Origin: Firmicutes bacterium HGW-Firmicutes-15
GTDB taxonomy: Bacteria > Bacillota > Syntrophomonadia > Syntrophomonadales > Syntrophomonadaceae
Length of the DNA stretch: 34,220 nucleotides
Reading direction: 5' to 3'
Assembly: GCA_002840245.1 (NCBI GenBank)
Contig: PHAA01000031.1
Location: 1 to 34,220 of the forward strand
Shown: piece by piece, positions 9,001 to 15,984 of the stretch
Numbering within the stretch: the first letter of the stretch is position 1
Layout: each line of letters begins with the position of its first letter
Notes under the pieces: generated by a model
The model's input: only the letters and a program-made list of their open reading frames with translations
The model's database searches: none
Told to the model about the DNA's origin: nothing
Made by a program: the position numbers and the translations under genes

Positions 9001-9630
9001 TTCTGCTTTGCTATGCAACTCCAACTTACGTATTTCCAGTTCGTTTAAAATATCTCCTACCCTCACTAAATCCTGGGTGCTAGAAAGAAGCCGCTGCTGT
9101 ACTTCATCCCTTTGCTGTCGATATTTTATGGTGCCAGCTGCTTCTTCCAGCATTAAGCGACGATCAAAGGCTTGCCCGTTCAAGACTCTTTCTAGCTCAC
9201 CCTGGCTTATAATAGAAAAGCCTCGTCTACCCAACCCAGTATCGGTATACAGATTCACAATATCCTTCATTCTTACCTTTGATTTATTAATATAGAATTC
9301 ACTCTCACCAGAACGAAAGATTTTACGACTAACAGTAACTTCACCATATTCCAGTGGCAGACTACCATCCGAATTATCAACTGTCATTGCGACCTGAGCC
9401 ATCCCCAGAGCCCTTTTTTTATCCGTACCGTTGAAAATTACATCCTCGTTCTTATGACCACGCAAATGGCGCACGTTAGCCTCACCCAGAACCCAACGAA
9501 TCGCATCCACAATATTGCTTTTACCACAACCATTGGGTCCTACAATAATGTTTATGCCCGGCTCAAGATTAATTTCAGTATTATCAGCAAAGGATTTAAA
9601 TCCCTTTATTTCCAAACTCTTTAAATACAC
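6052..9630 (-). CDS. smc: Chromosome segregation/condensation ATPase SMC
   Basis: A 1192-residue SMC protein, about the length of B. subtilis Smc. The N-terminal Walker A is GPNGCGKSNIVDAIRWVLGE (31-50). Long coiled coils flank a hinge near residues 510-640 containing GLVANLIE and SGALTGGMHAQ. The C-terminal half-ATPase has the signature LSGGERAL and Walker B CLLDEIDAALDE. With ScpAB it organises and separates sister origins. GTG is the best start: AGGAGG sits 8 bases upstream and the peptide begins MYLKSLEIKGFKSFAD, as in the family. The 1.05-kb region upstream separates it from the radical SAM gene, so smc probably has its own promoter near 9640-9720, though no clear -35/-10 pair stood out. 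Confidence 0.98.
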   Translation of the reverse strand: MYLKSLEIKGFKSFADNTEINLEPGINIIVGPNGCGKSNIVDAIRWVLGEANVRHLRGHKNEDVIFNGTDKKRALGMAQVAMTVDNSDGSLPLEYGEVTVSRKIFRSGESEFYINKSKVRMKDIVNLYTDTGLGRRGFSIISQGELERVLNGQAFDRRLMLEEAAGTIKYRQQRDEVQQRLLSSTQDLVRVGDILNELEIRKLELHSKAEKAAIYVAAWDEYQILEKQVMASQIRETADNLQVKKGEMILKHNNLGEINIRLENLNISKEQVENSLEKKRTDLNQLKESKYEIEAELNKMQSEMKLSQERIKNYRERITAADIDSEKYALMLENIEKDLQIKTADFNREKEQCQERRYEVEQLRQDISKQEQYIVELEKLFEQQRNLVFERANKEAEIKNEIISLDNNINRAQEKRERLLIRVEENEKKLRATEKSAIDLNELRKQQLSHKEEWERLISDVGAQKSQYLDYQARIEKDYKNMSQEIIKLEHRLMALMDLQKNYAGFSEGVRAILQFYDRGEPSLRGMKGLVANLIETPPGMELAIDVALGKGMENIVMETAYSAHMAINFLKQKRLGRATFLPLDVLRVQKLPARQREEILAGEGVLGLASELLQYAPEYERAIAYLLGRVLLVQDLDCGLRIFKRSQYPLRIVSLEGELINASGALTGGMHAQAKSSPLQRKREQKNISQQLDSLRQSESQNREEAGILSGQIQEVNDKLSQAKNGLVEVEFQLKMIRDEEQRLQVTIESSSLDAKIYLSEISQLEIMIKQSEEEILRLQDSHSSVREENKQVSSEIERIKADLEINRREYEVKKERFSSHQEQLIMKQKELENIEKNIGQFEQVKESYHQSGLEALALQQRLQKEVDLNHSRVGSTAEKVVDKREQLKIIVESIATISNEEKELSTDLDVIRNAAQPLQQEIINVQEQIRAMEMKVVRIETELEGIQGQFREKFSHENPENYDDILSSRQTREYRTRIEDLKEQIDSLGPVDIDAIKEYDVISLRYEFLHQQSQDLSIAIVSLEKLLQETEKIMTKNFSQFMELANESFNRTFMEIFNGGDAGLMMESAHDLAAGVEILVKMPGKRSQSLNLLSGGERALTCIAFIFSLLRLKSVPFCLLDEIDAALDETNLMRFADFLRGMSGDTQFIVITHRQGTIEAGGNIYGITMPQEGISSVLSIQCDEIQSLAG

Positions 9631-9817
9631 CAGTTTTCCTCCTGCTATTCCATGAGCACATAATAGCCTGTGCTAGCCAATCAAATTCAGCCCTCTTGGT
9701 CTTTTACATTAATATTTGACAAAGGATAAAGCAAAACCTTCTTTTTGGTAATATTTTACACATACATTTTGCTAACTCTATTACGAAGATGATTAATTCA
9801 TTTTTCGCAGTTGACTG

Positions 9818-10091
9818 ATTATGCGCAGCAAACTTTTGAATCACAGAGATATAAGGGGACCGGGTGTTAGATGTTGAATGTAATCTGGGGCTAACAGATT
9901 CAGTAATTCTGCTTGCTCCCATCTCCGGAGGCTCGTTCTACCATTTGCTTGCCGAGCGAGCTTCAGGGGCACCCTGTCAAATCTCCCATCCGTGGTCGAT
10001 GACAGGCTCGCGACGTCCTGTCGCTCGTCCCCTTACGCTCTCCCGTCTTCGCAGGGTAGAACGGCCTCCTCCGCTAGGTCGCCAGCATAAT
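9818..10091 (+). repeat. Structured repeat element, copy A (274 bp, inverted partner at 10315-10586)
   Basis: The element is bounded by ATTATGC (9818-9824) and GCATAAT (10085-10091). It aligns over its whole length, and about 25 bp beyond each end, with the reverse complement of copy B. Its core 9927-10069 (143 nt) is closed by GGAGGC..GTTCTACC pairing with GGTAGAAC..GCCTCC. Inside are GCTTGC/GCGAGC (about 9947-9961), CCTGTCA/TGACAGG (9973-10006) around a loop nearly invariant between copies, and GCGAC-GTCCT-GTCGC (10010-10024). A one-base indel in the shared loop breaks any common reading frame, so constraint is on DNA or RNA rather than protein. No tail of T residues follows it. It could be a MITE-like element or a structured RNA; I do not recognise the family. 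Confidence 0.85.
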
Positions 10092-10225
10092 TACTAAATC
10101 TGTCGCGCTATAAAATCTACAAATACTTACTGGAAAGGGACGGAGTTGCTGGTATGCCCACTTCCCCTGTTATATAATAGTACCTTAAATGAAAACTATT
10201 TTGGCCAAGGAAGTAAGCAGGGATT

Positions 10226-10255
10226 GGGGACGGTTCTTATGTCGTTCCTATCCCC
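10226..10255. other. Short hairpin-like motif GGGGACGGTTCTT...TATCCCC in the spacer between the element copies
   Basis: The spacer 10092-10314 between the two inverted elements contains no supportable gene. It holds GGGGACGGTTCTTATG followed by TCCTATCCCC, an imperfect hairpin. The same core TGGGGACGGTTCTTG recurs on the minus strand near 31004-31022 beside a truncated gene. Such short dispersed motifs recur in Clostridia genomes as far as I recall. Their mobility is unknown. Confidence 0.4.
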
Positions 10256-10314
10256 ATGGATTAAATCATAACGGTTATCGTCAAGAAGTTCAGATATACA
10301 GGACAAATTCAGGA

Positions 10315-10586
10315 ATTATGCAGGCGACGTTGCGCAGGAGGCCGTGCTGTCCTGCGAAGAAAGATGAGTGGAGGGGGACGAGGAACAGGATGTTCCGAGC
10401 CTGTCATCGACCACGGATGGGAGATTGACAGGGCAGCCCCTGGAACTCATCTGGCAAGCAGCTGACAGCTCGAGCCTCCGGAGTCCGGAGCAGGCAGAAT
10501 TGCTGAATTTGTCCACCCAGCTGCCGCTCAAGAGCAAACCCCGTTTCCCTTATATCTCAGTACTGTAGAAGGTTGCTGCGCATAAT
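10315..10586 (-). repeat. Structured repeat element, copy B (272 bp, inverted relative to copy A)
   Basis: Read on the minus strand this copy begins ATTATGC (10586-10580) and ends GCATAAT (10321-10315), like copy A. The 143-nt core is 10337-10479, exactly the same length as in copy A. Its outer helix keeps GGAGGC/GCCTCC but uses GCTGTC/GACAGC where copy A has CTACC/GGTAG, with three compensatory pair changes. The small hairpin at 10382-10396 is GGAAC-ATCCT-GTTCC on the minus strand, with two compensatory changes against copy A. The CCTGTCA/TGACAGG hairpin (10400-10432) and its loop ATCTCCCATCCGTGGTCGA are unchanged. The two copies differ at many other positions, so this is old divergence with retained structure. 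Confidence 0.85.
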
Positions 10587-10632
10587 CCATTAACTGCTAC
10601 ATTTGAATAATTAGTACTGTTTAAGAAAAAGC

Positions 10633-10664
10633 CCACGCAACAACAGAAAACCTGTTGCATGTGG
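10633..10664 (-). terminator. Intrinsic terminator after the radical SAM gene
   Basis: On the minus strand CCACATGCAACAG pairs with CTGTTGTTGCGTGG across a short loop and is followed by GCTTTTTC. It lies 17 bp past the stop of the radical SAM gene and ends the yceD/plsX-side operon before the repeat elements. Confidence 0.8.
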
Positions 10665-10680
10665 ACTATCAGGGTCACTT

Positions 10681-11784
10681 TTATTGCTTACGTATTTTGA
10701 TGAACTCCTCTCGCGAGAGCAGTAATTGAGCTTCCTCAACATCGGTAGCACTAACCCCTACCCAATTACGATCCAAAACCTGGTCTAATTTCAACTTTAT
10801 AGAGTCCAATGCCAATTCTCGCTTTAATTCCTGTAGATTCTTTTGCTTCTTGCCTGTCATTTTGGATATATCCCGCGAATTAACATGCAAGTTAATCTCA
10901 GCACGATGCCCAAAGCTCTCAAAGTATTGCACTATTGCAAATAACGCCTGTTGTTTGAATATCTCCTGATCCACCAGCTCACCAAAACTCGGATGAAAAG
11001 GCCCTGCTTGTATAACCCCATCTCGGCGCAGTTCCTCACCGGGATACAGGCCCATGCGGATGACTCTAATTTTTTCCTCTTGAAAAAGCAAAAGCATATC
11101 CGCGCAGGTGGAAACTGCCTCTTCCAAGCTCAAGGGCTCATATTCTCCCCTCTGCCACATTATATCCAAAACAGTACCAGCAATAACCAAGGTAGGGTAT
11201 ATTCTGACTGCCTGCGGTTGCAGGGCTATTGTCTGACGAGCTGTTTGCATATCCATTGCGTAGCTATCCTGCGGAAGTCCTATCATGAGCTGTATGCCCA
11301 AGTCAAATTGTCTTTCCCTAATTAGGTGAGAACTTTTGAAAACATCCTCCGGCCTATAATTCCGGGCTGATGCTTGCAAAACCCTATCACTCAGAGATTG
11401 CACTCCCAGTTCAATCATCTTCACCCCATAATTGGCCAGCATATCCAAAATAGGTCCATCAATGCAGTCTGGTCGGGTCGAAATTCTAATGCTCTGCACT
11501 CTTTCCTGCTGAAGGTACGGTTGAACCGCATCCAGATAGTCCTCCTGCAGTTTCCTGTCCACGGCTGTAAAATTACCCCCAAAAAATGCCACTTCTACAT
11601 GCGCTTCACAGGGAATAGTCTGCAGATATTCTTCAATAGTATAAATCATCTGCTTAATGTCGGGTGTTCCCTGTTGCGCAGTTATCTTTTTCTGATCACA
11701 GTATATACAATCATATGGACAGCCCAAGTGAGGAATAAAAATGGGGATATTATAATGCTTCATTTCCCCACTAAACCCACTCAA
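10681..11784 (-). CDS. Radical SAM protein, Elp3-like without acetyltransferase domain
   Basis: A 367-residue radical SAM enzyme. The [4Fe-4S] ligands are Cys22, Cys26 and Cys29 in GCPYDCIYCDQKK, followed by the SAM-binding segment FFGGNFT (63-69) and the TRPD strand near residue 103. It resembles the radical SAM half of Elp3 (COG1243-type) but ends without a GNAT domain. This short form commonly sits between rnc and smc in Clostridia; its substrate is unknown to me and may be tRNA. The predicted start is TTG overlapping the rnc stop (TTGA), with a weak GGAAAG site. An internal ATG at 11763 just before the conserved segment is an alternative start. Confidence 0.82.
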   Translation of the reverse strand: MSGFSGEMKHYNIPIFIPHLGCPYDCIYCDQKKITAQQGTPDIKQMIYTIEEYLQTIPCEAHVEVAFFGGNFTAVDRKLQEDYLDAVQPYLQQERVQSIRISTRPDCIDGPILDMLANYGVKMIELGVQSLSDRVLQASARNYRPEDVFKSSHLIRERQFDLGIQLMIGLPQDSYAMDMQTARQTIALQPQAVRIYPTLVIAGTVLDIMWQRGEYEPLSLEEAVSTCADMLLLFQEEKIRVIRMGLYPGEELRRDGVIQAGPFHPSFGELVDQEIFKQQALFAIVQYFESFGHRAEINLHVNSRDISKMTGKKQKNLQELKRELALDSIKLKLDQVLDRNWVGVSATDVEEAQLLLSREEFIKIRKQ

Positions 11785-12485
11785 GATAATCTTTCCATTA
11801 TTACCCCATTAGCGAGGGCTTTTTCAGCAGCATTTTGCTCTGCTTCCTTTTTGCTTTTTCCGTGACCGCTGGCTAACAATTCGCTCTTGAAGAATACCCC
11901 CGCCTCAAAACTTTTCGCATGAGCAGGACCATTTTCATTAAGGATTTCATAACTGACATTATCTTTGCTACGCGCCTGGACAATTTCCTGCAAACGAGAC
12001 TTATAATCCTGGTAATCACCCATGGCAGTCTGCATAATGACTGGCTGTAGGTGTTTGAGAATGAAATCTTGGGTACACTGCAGCCCCTGATCCAGGTATA
12101 TAGCCCCAATTACCGCTTCCACAGTATCCGCCAGAATTGATTTTCGCTTTCGTCCCCCCGACATATCCTCACCCCGGCCCAGTAAAAGGTATTTGCCAAT
12201 ATCAATGCGGTTACCCATCTCAACCAGAGCCTTTTCACATACCACCCGAGCTCTAATTTGAGTTAAATCACCCTCGGCCTTGTCGGCAAAGCTCCGATAG
12301 AGATACTCAGCTACCACGAAATCCAAGACCGCATCCCCCAAGAACTCCAAGCGCTGATTATTGCTAAGGGCACTCCGTTCCTGAGCATAGGATGGATGAA
12401 TCAAAGCCATGCTCATAAGTTCCTCGTCGTTAAATTGAAGCTGATTGTCTACCAAAAAAGCATGGGCAGAATGACGGCTGCTCAC
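11781..12485 (-). CDS. rnc: Ribonuclease III
   Basis: A 234-residue double-strand-specific endoribonuclease for rRNA and structured RNA processing. The signature NNQRLEFLGDAVLD is at 42-55. Catalytic acidic residues map to Glu47, Asp51, Asp120 and Glu123 (ILADTVEAVIGA). A C-terminal double-stranded RNA-binding domain covers about 158-230 and ends GHGKSKKEAEQNAAEKAL. The start is GTG overlapping the acpP stop by 4 bp (GTGA), so translation is likely coupled to acpP. The plsX-acpP-rnc order is conserved among Firmicutes. Confidence 0.97.
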   Translation of the reverse strand: MSSRHSAHAFLVDNQLQFNDEELMSMALIHPSYAQERSALSNNQRLEFLGDAVLDFVVAEYLYRSFADKAEGDLTQIRARVVCEKALVEMGNRIDIGKYLLLGRGEDMSGGRKRKSILADTVEAVIGAIYLDQGLQCTQDFILKHLQPVIMQTAMGDYQDYKSRLQEIVQARSKDNVSYEILNENGPAHAKSFEAGVFFKSELLASGHGKSKKEAEQNAAEKALANGVIMERLS

Positions 12486-12727
12486 TTTTTCACCTGTTGC
12501 ATGTATTCATAAAGAACATTAACCAAGGATTCCAGTGTAGGGTAATACTCCAAGTCATCCTCAGGGAACTCTACATCATAGATATCCTCGAGAGCCATAA
12601 TCATTTCTACCACATCAATGGAATCAGCTTCCAGGTCAGAAAAGGTCGTTTCCGCAGTTATCTGCTCCGCATTAATATTCAGTTGCTCGGCTAATATCTT
12701 CCTGGCTAGGACAAACATTTTCTGCAC
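12482..12727 (-). CDS. acpP: Acyl carrier protein
   Basis: An 81-residue acidic acyl carrier protein. The phosphopantetheine attachment site is Ser36 in EADSIDVVEM, where most family members have DSLD. It carries growing acyl chains as thioesters for fatty acid and phospholipid synthesis and is the natural partner of PlsX encoded just upstream. GTG at 12727 is preferred over the ATG three codons later because AGGAGG lies 7 bases before the GTG. The 71-bp gap to plsX contains no terminator. Confidence 0.95.
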   Translation of the reverse strand: MQKMFVLARKILAEQLNINAEQITAETTFSDLEADSIDVVEMIMALEDIYDVEFPEDDLEYYPTLESLVNVLYEYMQQVKK

Positions 12728-12798
12728 AATACCACCTCCTGGATTATTTTCTATGGTTATATTATAAAGTTTGGCTTATGGTACTTTCAAGAAATAAA

Positions 12799-13755
12799 CT
12801 AGTCACCCACAGCCCCTAATGCAAGTATCTGTCTTTGCACCAATCTCTGAGCTACGCATTGCTCGGCGATTCTAATCCCGTTAAAAACAGCCTCACTCTT
12901 AGAACTGCCATGACATACGATGCTTACTCCATCGACTCCGAGTAGTGGTGTCCCTCCAACCCGGCTGTAATCAAACTGCTGGTATATCTTGGGCAATTGG
13001 CCCAATTCTTCAAAACATGCTTTGCCAAGTAACATTGCAATGCCTTCCAGGCTTTTGAGCAGGATATTGCCGGTAAACCCATCACAGACCACTACTTCAC
13101 TTTTGCCAAAGAACAGATCTCTTCCTTCAATGTTGCCCACAAAATTCAAACCAGGATGTTCTTTCAATAGTATATGGGTATCCAAGCTAAGGCTATTTCC
13201 CTTATTTTCTTCTTCCCCAATATTGAGTAGGCCAACTCGCGGGTTTTCCACCCCAGTTAGAATTGAAGCATAGACTTTGCCCAAGAGGGCAAATTGCAGG
13301 AGCTGTTGCGGCTTACAATCTACGTTGGCGCCTACATCAAGCAGCAAGGTATTCGTGCCTCCAATGCCCGGAGTAAGTGCTGCAATGGGAGAACGATCAA
13401 TTTTGGCCAACCTCCCAAGTATAATAATCGCCGCCGCCATCTGTGCTCCTGTGCTTCCGCAGGAAACAACTGCATCAGCCTTTCCCTCCTTAACTAGACG
13501 GGTAGCCACTACGATGGAAGAATCCTTTTTGTTACGCAGAGCCGCTGCTGACTCATCCATTTCCATCACCTGAGAAGCATGAACAATACTAATTTTATTA
13601 TGGTCATAGGAACAATCCTGAAGCTCTCTCGCGATGCTATCCTCCCTGCCCACCAGCAATAGCGTCGTTTCAGAGGATTGAGACCACCTTAAGGCTCCGG
13701 CCACAATTTCCTTGGGCGCGTAGTCGCCGCCCATTACATCAAGCGCGATTCTCAT
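12799..13755 (-). CDS. plsX: Phosphate acyltransferase PlsX
   Basis: A 318-residue acyl-ACP:phosphate acyltransferase that makes acyl-phosphate for PlsY in phosphatidic acid synthesis. Family segments include ALDVMGGDYAPKEIVAGA (4-21), SCGSTGAQMAAA, LLDVGANVDCKP, NIGEEENKGN and DGFTGNILLKSLEG. The start has an ideal site, AAAGGAGGAACG, before ATG. Unlike many Firmicutes no fapR, fabD or fabG gene lies between plsX and acpP, and no FapR-type palindrome was seen upstream. A terminator at 13795-13837 separates plsX from rpmF. Confidence 0.96.
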   Translation of the reverse strand: MRIALDVMGGDYAPKEIVAGALRWSQSSETTLLLVGREDSIARELQDCSYDHNKISIVHASQVMEMDESAAALRNKKDSSIVVATRLVKEGKADAVVSCGSTGAQMAAAIIILGRLAKIDRSPIAALTPGIGGTNTLLLDVGANVDCKPQQLLQFALLGKVYASILTGVENPRVGLLNIGEEENKGNSLSLDTHILLKEHPGLNFVGNIEGRDLFFGKSEVVVCDGFTGNILLKSLEGIAMLLGKACFEELGQLPKIYQQFDYSRVGGTPLLGVDGVSIVCHGSSKSEAVFNGIRIAEQCVAQRLVQRQILALGAVGD

Positions 13756-13794
13756 AAACGTTCCTCCTTTATTTGGGACTAACCCACAAAAAAC

Positions 13795-13837
13795 AAAAAG
13801 TAAGTCTCTAGCCAGAAACGGCTATTGCTTACTTTTT
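13795..13837 (-). terminator. Intrinsic terminator between rpmF and plsX (both strands possible)
   Basis: AAAAAGTAAG at one end pairs with CTTACTTTTT at the other, and an inner TAGCC/GGCTA helix surrounds a small loop. On the minus strand the hairpin is followed by GTTTTTTG. It should end or attenuate the yceD-rpmF transcript 15 bp after the rpmF stop. Confidence 0.8.
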
Positions 13838-13852
13838 CGTCTCCCTTACTAT

Positions 13853-14029
13853 TTAAAGGCTAATTACACTCTTGCCCTTATAAAAACCGCAAGCTAAACA
13901 AGCCCGATGCGGCATCATCAGTTCCTTACACTGAGGGCACGCAACCAGCCCCGGCGAATCGATTTTCCTCCATTCAGAACGGCGCTTATTTTTACGAGCA
14001 TGCGATTGTCTTCTTTTGGGAACACCCAT
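13853..14029 (-). CDS. rpmF: 50S ribosomal protein L32
   Basis: A 58-residue ribosomal protein. It begins MGVPKRRQSHARKNKRRSEW and carries a zinc ribbon with Cys31, Cys34, Cys44 and Cys47 (CPQC ... CLAC). The open frame extends further upstream, but the ATG at 14029 has a strong site (GGAAGGAGG) and gives the family N-terminus. It follows the DUF177 gene by 17 bp, the conserved yceD-rpmF pair of bacteria. Confidence 0.97.
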   Translation of the reverse strand: MGVPKRRQSHARKNKRRSEWRKIDSPGLVACPQCKELMMPHRACLACGFYKGKSVISL

Positions 14030-14046
14030 GCATAAAACCTCCTTCC

Positions 14047-14550
14047 CTACTGTAAATTTTTTAATTTCTCCCACCTGGGGTCTATGGTTTCTTGCTGGCA
14101 GGAACAGCTTGTAGAATTCTTGTCTTGGCCACATACCAGGCATAAGCCACGGCAGTCCTCTCGACACAAGGAACATATCGGAATAGCCATAAAAATAGCT
14201 TCCTCCACAATTGACATTATGTCCGCCTCGTCGGCTTCAAAGAAGATTATACCATCATCAACGCTAACTTGGTCGCTGTTAACAGCTTCCGCCATTGTTA
14301 ACTCAAATTCAGTGTCTACTGGATATGTAAAATCTTTAAGACAACGAGAACAGGGCAACTGGAGCAAGGTTCTGACATTTCCTCGACCAACAAATCTATT
14401 GCCGGTATTTTCTACTACTATTTCCACCTTGATAGAGGTCAAGAACTTTCCCCCTATCTCTTCCAGAAAACAATCGTTCCCCATGGTTTCCAGGAAAAAC
14501 GCTTCTCTTTCCCGAGGACGAAGTATCAGCCTACTAAGGTTAATTCTCAT
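14047..14550 (-). CDS. DUF177/YceD-family protein, rpmF partner, with C-terminal zinc-binding cysteines
   Basis: A 167-residue YceD (DUF177) protein. The family core CSRCLKDF lies near residues 69-76. The C-terminus has a dense cysteine cluster (CSLCREDCRGLCLVCGQ, then CSC), probably zinc-binding. YceD proteins are linked to 23S rRNA/large-subunit metabolism and are nearly always co-transcribed with rpmF; the biochemical role is unsettled. The start at 14550 is chosen because GAGGTG precedes that ATG by a good distance. An in-frame ATG at 14565 lacks a site. A consensus promoter lies just upstream at 14581-14610. Confidence 0.9.
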   Translation of the reverse strand: MRINLSRLILRPREREAFFLETMGNDCFLEEIGGKFLTSIKVEIVVENTGNRFVGRGNVRTLLQLPCSRCLKDFTYPVDTEFELTMAEAVNSDQVSVDDGIIFFEADEADIMSIVEEAIFMAIPICSLCREDCRGLCLVCGQDKNSTSCSCQQETIDPRWEKLKNLQ

Positions 14551-14580
14551 ATTTACACACCTCATGAAAATACCAGATTA

Positions 14581-14610
14581 ATTATAGTCCGTACCTGTTA
14601 TTATTGTCAA
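14581..14610 (-). promoter_or_regulatory. Sigma-A promoter for yceD-rpmF
   Basis: On the minus strand TTGACA (14610-14605) and TATAAT (14586-14581), both exact consensus hexamers, are separated by 18 bp. The predicted transcript starts about 25 bp before the DUF177 start codon. Confidence 0.85.
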
Positions 14611-14636
14611 CAAAGGCATCTCTGCATTCATGGAAT

Positions 14637-15143
14637 TTATATTGATCTACTAGCTAAAGCAATTGCCAACCTCGCAATTATAAAATCGGCTAGATCCTCT
14701 AACTGCTCAAAAGAAAAACGGGGTATATCTCCAGGTAATGCAACATCACTGACCACCGCTGCCAGATCCCCACCTAGGTCAATTCGGTTAGATGAGTAAT
14801 CCTGTCGATAAATCTCAATCTTAGGTCCAGGTTCACCTTTGAACCCCTCGATTAAGACAATATCTACATCCTTAATTCTATCTAGAATATCCTGAAGCAA
14901 CTTCTTTTCCTGATGAAACTCATGCATAGTATAAGATCCTGGCCCCACAATAACCACCTTGTCAGCCCCAGCTTCAGCGTAATGCCAGGAATCCGTTCCA
15001 GGTGGATCCATGGTGTACCCATGGGCAGCATGTTTTACTGCCGCAACCTTATATCCCTTCCTTTTAAGAATTCTAATCAAACTTTCCATTACGGTAGTTT
15101 TGCCTGAATTCGAATAACCTACCAGCGAAATAACCGGCATCAC
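14637..15143 (-). CDS. mobB: Molybdopterin-guanine dinucleotide biosynthesis adaptor MobB (P-loop GTPase)
   Basis: A 168-residue P-loop protein. The Walker A motif GYSNSGKTT is at residues 9-17, and VLIEGFKGEPGPKIEIYR is the conserved GTPase segment of MobB. It assists MobA in making the guanine-dinucleotide form of the Mo/W cofactor used by formate dehydrogenases. It is 16 bp downstream of fdhD and probably in the same transcript. Two starts are possible: GTG at 15143, with the better spacing from GAGAGGG, or the next codon ATG at 15140. Together with the Moco riboswitch this indicates active pterin-metal enzyme assembly. Confidence 0.92.
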   Translation of the reverse strand: MMPVISLVGYSNSGKTTVMESLIRILKRKGYKVAAVKHAAHGYTMDPPGTDSWHYAEAGADKVVIVGPGSYTMHEFHQEKKLLQDILDRIKDVDIVLIEGFKGEPGPKIEIYRQDYSSNRIDLGGDLAAVVSDVALPGDIPRFSFEQLEDLADFIIARLAIALASRSI

Positions 15144-15159
15144 AGCTTTAACCCTCTCT

Positions 15160-15966
15160 CTAAATATTAATAGGTGTCGGCAATACTCTCTCCATATAGC
15201 TATACACGTTCAGCTGTTCCCCACGAGCAAATCCTACCACCGTAATACCTAGTTTATTAGCTAGTTCTACTGCTAAATAGGTCGGTGCTGAGCGTGATAA
15301 AACCAATGGTATCCTGCTACGAGCGGCTTTTAGAAGGATTTCAGAAGCGATACGCCCGCTTAAAACCAATATCTTATCATCCGGGTCTACCTGATTTAAT
15401 AATGCAAAACCCAACGATTTATCAACTGCATTATGGCGACCAACATCTTCATACCTGGCTAACAAACCATTGCTATCAGCCAAAGCTGCACTATGCACAC
15501 CGCCTGTTCTTCGAAAGGTAACAGATTTCTCTTCCAAAAGGCTTATTAAGTGCAATAACTGAGCAGCAGTACATGGACTAGTAGTACGCACCAATGGCAC
15601 TGGTTCAATTTCGTTGCAATTCGGCAGCCCAGCTTGCCCTTTACCATTGCAGGTATTGACATGGCGACTATTTCTAATCTCTCTACAGCCTTCTGGGTAA
15701 TTTGAACGCACCCATAACAACCCTTCTTCTTCGTTACAGCTAAGTTCCTTGATATCCGCAAAGCTATGCAGTAATCCTTCACTAATTAAAAATCCTACAC
15801 CCAATTCTTTAAGAGCCTCAGGTGAACAAACCAGCGTAGCAATCTCAGTATCATTGAAAAATATACTTAGCGGTTTCTCAACTACCAGCACATCGCTAAC
15901 CATTTGCATCTTGCCATCACGGTACATTCCCACCCTGCGTTCCTGACAAAGACCCGGCTTAATCAT
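15160..15966 (-). CDS. fdhD: Formate dehydrogenase sulfurtransferase FdhD
   Basis: A 268-residue FdhD protein, needed to sulfurate the Mo/W-bis-MGD cofactor of formate dehydrogenase. Family blocks are TGGVHSAAL (154-162), YEDVGRHNAVDK (172-183), SGRIASE (203-209) and SRSAPTYLAVELANKLGITVVGF (224-246). The cysteine loop reads HVNTCNGKG (102-110) with one cysteine, where E. coli has Cys-x-x-Cys. Cys106 is the likely counterpart of the reactive E. coli Cys121. The start at 15966 is chosen over 15993 because AAGGAG lies 10 bases upstream of this ATG and no site precedes the other. Confidence 0.94.
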   Translation of the reverse strand: MIKPGLCQERRVGMYRDGKMQMVSDVLVVEKPLSIFFNDTEIATLVCSPEALKELGVGFLISEGLLHSFADIKELSCNEEEGLLWVRSNYPEGCREIRNSRHVNTCNGKGQAGLPNCNEIEPVPLVRTTSPCTAAQLLHLISLLEEKSVTFRRTGGVHSAALADSNGLLARYEDVGRHNAVDKSLGFALLNQVDPDDKILVLSGRIASEILLKAARSRIPLVLSRSAPTYLAVELANKLGITVVGFARGEQLNVYSYMERVLPTPINI

Positions 15967-15984
15967 TGTAAAACTACTCCTTAA

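Noticed and set aside
9864-10097. Open frames inside element A (plus strand) and at 10189-10428 and 10316-10537 around element B
   Set aside because: The frames are not conserved between the two copies because of indels, have no convincing ribosome-binding sites and unlikely composition. The base-pair covariation explains the conservation better.
10226-10255. Intrinsic terminator in the inter-element spacer
   Set aside because: The hairpin is imperfect and no T-run follows on either strand.
13856-14176. Extended 107-residue version of the L32 reading frame
   Set aside because: The upstream extension overlaps the DUF177 gene, and the strong ribosome-binding site and family N-terminus place the start at 14029.
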